Program-made: the position numbers and the translations under genes
In this document: piece after piece, positions 61,632 through 64,000 of the stretch
How positions within the stretch are numbered: position 1 is the stretch's first letter
How the letters are laid out: every line of letters begins with the position of its first letter
Assembly: GCF_014645355.1 (NCBI RefSeq)
Contig: NZ_BMLS01000006.1
Coordinates: 62,001-126,000 of the forward strand
Reading direction: 5' to 3'
Source: Bowmanella pacifica
GTDB lineage: Bacteria; Pseudomonadota; Gammaproteobacteria; Enterobacterales; Alteromonadaceae
Length of the DNA stretch: 64,000 nucleotides
Notes under the pieces: model-generated
Databases searched by the model: none
Told to the model about the DNA's origin: nothing
What the model saw: only the letters and a program-made list of their open reading frames with translations

Positions 61632-62092
61632 ATTTATGGTAAGTTTATTCGGTCGGCTTAACAATAGAAATCTGCTGTATTTGCCTCTCTTTTCCACCCA
61701 TCTTTTTATTTAACCATCTGTAATTGTTGATTTTGTTTTATTTTGGTTAAAATATTGTGTGCCGCTTTGTGATAAAGAAATCGCCGTGCGATACGCTTCT
61801 GTCGAATGCGGCTATAAAAGAAAAAACTAGGTAAGGATAAGCCCCCTTGTTCTCAGGGACAGAGGTGGTCGACGAGCACAGTAAACTGCAATTTGGTAAT
61901 GCAATAAGCGGCAAGGCTAAGGTACTGCACGTCATTTCATGCAGACAACTGCACTGACAGATTTTGGCCAATCACTCGGAAAAGCTGGCTGACAGTGTGG
62001 TTTCTTGCACCTAGATTGGCACAACGACGTATATGCCTAGGGGGTAATCTTAGCCAGGCTGACAATGTGCCAATAAGTTCTCTGCATCTGCC
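61632..62092. other. Intergenic region with inverted and direct repeats
   Basis: About 460 bases without a convincing gene; a 74-codon minus-strand frame has no start site or family look. It holds a perfect 9-bp inverted repeat ATTGGCACA (62015-62023) / TGTGCCAAT (62066-62074) and a 13-bp direct repeat GGCTGACAGTGTG (61987-61999) / GGCTGACAATGTG (62057-62069) with one mismatch. These could be remnants of a mobile or REP-type repeat. Confidence 0.5.
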
Positions 62093-62569
62093 TTAAAAGG
62101 CTTTGCTAATGCTAATCCCATACACCCGGCTATGATGGCCGTCTACCCGGTCAATACTGAACGTCGGTGCCACACCGAACTCGCCAAAGTGAAAGTCATA
62201 GGCCAGATTTAAACGATAAAGATCTTCTGTATGGCTATGCGCGCCATGTACTTTTTCGCGGCCAATACCGGCCCCTAACCGCCAGCCAGCATAAGGGTGA
62301 TAGTAAAGCGCAGCAATAGTGGCCGACACCCCATCACCATGATGGGCGTCACTGGCTTTTTCATATATAAGGCCAGCCCCCCACTGCGGCGTAAAGCGAT
62401 ATTCGTATTCCAGCCCCAGGGATAATTCTGTCTCACCACTACTATTAAGGGCGCCGACAAAAATACCAGGATAATGCTTATTGTCAGCAGCCACTAGCGG
62501 GCTTGTCACCATTGAGCTACTACCCAGTAACGACGCCAGTACTATGGCCTGTGCGGTTTGGTGCTGCAT
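62093..62569 (-). CDS. His-rich outer-membrane beta-barrel protein
   Basis: A 158-residue protein with a signal peptide (to about residue 28, PLVAA) and eight alternating strands (SLGLEYEYRFTPQWGAGLIYE, GWRLGAGIGREKV, LYRLNLAYDFHFGEFGVAP) ending in Phe (ISKAF), the signature for outer-membrane insertion. Short His runs occur in the loops (DAHHGDG, HGAHSHTED, DGHHSRV), which might bind zinc or copper. The family resembles OmpA-type small porin-like proteins of unknown role. Confidence 0.75.
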   Translation of the reverse strand: MQHQTAQAIVLASLLGSSSMVTSPLVAADNKHYPGIFVGALNSSGETELSLGLEYEYRFTPQWGAGLIYEKASDAHHGDGVSATIAALYYHPYAGWRLGAGIGREKVHGAHSHTEDLYRLNLAYDFHFGEFGVAPTFSIDRVDGHHSRVYGISISKAF

Positions 62570-62658
62570 GCTTATTGCCTATTGTTAAAATGTACTAAAT
62601 CTATAGAACTCAACGGAAAAGGACGCAAGTTAGCCGAACCACAATTTAGCGACAGACA

Positions 62659-62684
62659 TAAAAAAACCCGCCAGCAGGCGGGTT
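62659..62684 (-). terminator. Terminator of the E2 acyltransferase gene
   Basis: Minus-strand stem CCCGCC-TGCT-GGCGGG (62667-62682), extended by A-T pairs and followed by seven T. Begins 6 bases beyond the stop. Confidence 0.92.
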
Positions 62685-62689
62685 AAAGG

Positions 62690-64000
62690 CTATTTCATCT
62701 CAGACAGCATACTCAGTGGATTCTCCAGATAGGACTTCCACAAATTAGAGAAGCGCACCATAGTGGCACCGTCAATTATGCGGTGATCGCCCGACCAACT
62801 GATATGCATAATATTCACGGCTCTGACATTGTCCTGTTCATCAAAGCGCGGCAAGCGTTGGATTTTACCCAGCGCCACAATGGCAGACTCAGGCTTGTTA
62901 ATCACCGGGGTGGCCGTCGTACCGCCGAGCACACCAACATTAGAGATGCTGATCGTGCCACCTTTAAGATCGCTGCTGCCCAGTTTACCCTCACGGGCCA
63001 AGTCAATCAGCCGGTTCGCTTCTTTGGCCACCTCAAACAAGGATAAATTCTGCACCCCTTTAATATTGGGCACCAGCAGACCAATTTTAGAATCCACTGC
63101 CATACCAATATTGTGGTCATCAAAGTAGGTCAGCTCAGTACAATCCTCATTTACCTGACAGTTCACTATGGGGAACTGCTTAAGCGCCAGCGACATGGCC
63201 TTAATGATAAAGGGCATAAAGCTCAGCTTAACGCCTTGTTTTTCAAACTCCGGTTTTAGCGCTGCCCTGGCAGCCATTAAGGCATCCATTTCGATTTCAT
63301 CGCTAACAGAGAAATGCGGAATACTGAATACCGAGGCACTCATTTGTTTAGCCATGGCGGCTTTAATGCCACGAATAGGTTCGGTGCGGGTGCCACCACT
63401 GACAACTGGCGCAACGCTGCTTGCAACAGATTGGCTGGCTGGCGGCGCGACAGCCTTTGTGAGCGACAACAGGTCCTGTTTCATCACTCTGCCCTTTTTG
63501 CCGCTACCTTGCACCGCGCTAAGACTAATCTCCAGCTCACGGGCCAAACGACGCACTGCCGGACTGGCCAGGGGTTTATTTGGATTGATAAGCCTGGGTT
63601 CGTGCTCACCGCCGCAGAACTTATCTGTTGATGCTGGCTTTTTCAACTGGGCTTGGCATGAGTCTGCCATAGGTTCAGTTTTAGCTGGCACAGCGGCTGG
63701 GGCTGCAGTCTCGCCTCCCAGACCATCAGACAAGGCAATAGCAAATAGCGGGGTATGCACCTTGGCAATCTCCCCTTTTTGGTAATACAGCTTTACCACT
63801 TTGCCTGAAAATTTTGACGGGATCTGTACCAGGGCCTTGTCGGTCATCACATCGGCAACAGGCTGATCTTCCTCGATAGCCTCGCCCTCACTCACCAGCC
63901 ATTCTACTAACTCGCACTCAACAATACCTTCGCCGATATCAGGCAGAATAAAGTCTTCCACCTGGTTGCTGGTCGCTGAATTTGTCGCAACCGGGGCTTC
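62690..64000 (-). CDS. 2-oxo acid dehydrogenase E2, dihydrolipoyl acyltransferase (partial, cut by window edge)
   Basis: The reading frame is open to the window edge, so the start lies outside. Visible parts: a short linker (EAPVATNSATSNQ), a lipoyl domain with lipoyl-lysine in VMTDKALVQI, a Pro/Ala linker, the peripheral subunit-binding domain (ASPAVRRLARELEISLSAVQG) and the catalytic domain ending with WSGDHRIIDGATMV, whose His and Asp are catalytic. The Pro/Ala-like linker before the lipoyl domain suggests at least one more lipoyl domain beyond the edge. Likely the branched-chain 2-oxo acid or a related complex; E1 genes should follow outside the window. Confidence 0.9.
   Translation of the reverse strand, partial: EAPVATNSATSNQVEDFILPDIGEGIVECELVEWLVSEGEAIEEDQPVADVMTDKALVQIPSKFSGKVVKLYYQKGEIAKVHTPLFAIALSDGLGGETAAPAAVPAKTEPMADSCQAQLKKPASTDKFCGGEHEPRLINPNKPLASPAVRRLARELEISLSAVQGSGKKGRVMKQDLLSLTKAVAPPASQSVASSVAPVVSGGTRTEPIRGIKAAMAKQMSASVFSIPHFSVSDEIEMDALMAARAALKPEFEKQGVKLSFMPFIIKAMSLALKQFPIVNCQVNEDCTELTYFDDHNIGMAVDSKIGLLVPNIKGVQNLSLFEVAKEANRLIDLAREGKLGSSDLKGGTISISNVGVLGGTTATPVINKPESAIVALGKIQRLPRFDEQDNVRAVNIMHISWSGDHRIIDGATMVRFSNLWKSYLENPLSMLSEMK

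Noticed and set aside
61747-61971. 74-codon minus-strand reading in the gap beside the siderophore receptor
   Set aside because: No start site, no recognisable features, and it spans ordinary intergenic sequence.

Overview
The window reads as an ordinary stretch of chromosome from a marine-type gammaproteobacterium of the Alteromonadales (Alteromonas, Bowmanella, Lacimicrobium or Aliiglaciecola-like). This is an inference from protein style: UPF0225/YchJ, RsmF, RlmJ, DUF2058, an abundance of TonB-dependent receptors, a FecI/FecR/receptor set, an exported oligopeptidase B, a tandem RND pump and a branched-chain-type E2 acyltransferase, together with E. coli-like start sites, ATGA overlaps and rho-independent terminators. 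I see no rRNA, tRNA, CRISPR array, prophage or plasmid functions. The only mobile element I recognise is one small IS200-like element with a frameshifted transposase.

Layout. 1-2.2 kb: a class III CoA-transferase, a LexA-controlled SulA-like division inhibitor and a YchJ protein. 2.5-10 kb: an RND operon (lipoprotein adaptor plus two overlapping permeases) ending in a strong terminator. 10.2-13.5 kb: CysE, a broken SugE-type SMR transporter, a DJ-1/PfpI protein and an alpha/beta hydrolase-OsmC fusion whose last codons lie in the end of the IS. 14.1-18.4 kb (minus): a molybdenum hydroxylase operon (XdhC, MobA-like, IorA, IorB) with ATGA overlaps throughout. 19-23 kb: exported amidohydrolase, Tat-type PLP enzyme and a MerR regulator. 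23-31.5 kb (minus): small accessory genes (PhzF, GFA, NTF2-like proteins, GNATs, class C beta-lactamase-like hydrolase, RDD, GrpB, YjdF, YqaA/DedA), including a truncated PD40 remnant.

31.7-34.7 kb: an operon of an MscS-like channel, a membrane-less MgtE-like regulator and a full MgtE. 34.7-37.3 kb: GNAT, LysE, DUF2058 and small membrane proteins. 37.3-43.2 kb (minus): FecI sigma, FecR anti-sigma, a 1087-aa STN-type TonB receptor and an exported glycerophosphodiesterase, probably one surface-signalling nutrient system. 43.3-45.2 kb: a MarR regulator divergent from a CynX/NimT-like MFS exporter, with two near-identical operators between them. 45.2-47.7 kb (minus): a frameshifted esterase, an AaaT-like acetyltransferase, a HAD phosphatase and a DUF6151 protein. 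47.8-53.8 kb: exported oligopeptidase B, an overlapping MarR/GNAT pair, adenosine deaminase and RsmF. 53.8-54.1 kb: an AT-rich gap with a free-standing terminator, a candidate small RNA.

54.1-58.8 kb (minus): a packed block of HEPN-like membrane protein, RlmJ, a eukaryotic-type protein kinase, TesB and gamma-carbonic anhydrase. 59-62.6 kb: a small 'DKVSIS' protein, a Fur-regulated siderophore receptor and a His-rich outer-membrane barrel. The right edge cuts a multi-lipoyl E2 acyltransferase.

Most likely undescribed biology: the kinase with its roughly 300-residue unassigned C-terminal region inside the rlmJ operon; the MscS/MgtE-like/MgtE operon; the receptor-GDPD unit with its triple 11-bp repeat; and the candidate sRNA. 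Three genes (SugE-like, TnpA, esterase) carry frameshifts. At least two are explained by loss of a single base, so an assembly artefact must be excluded before they are called pseudogenes.
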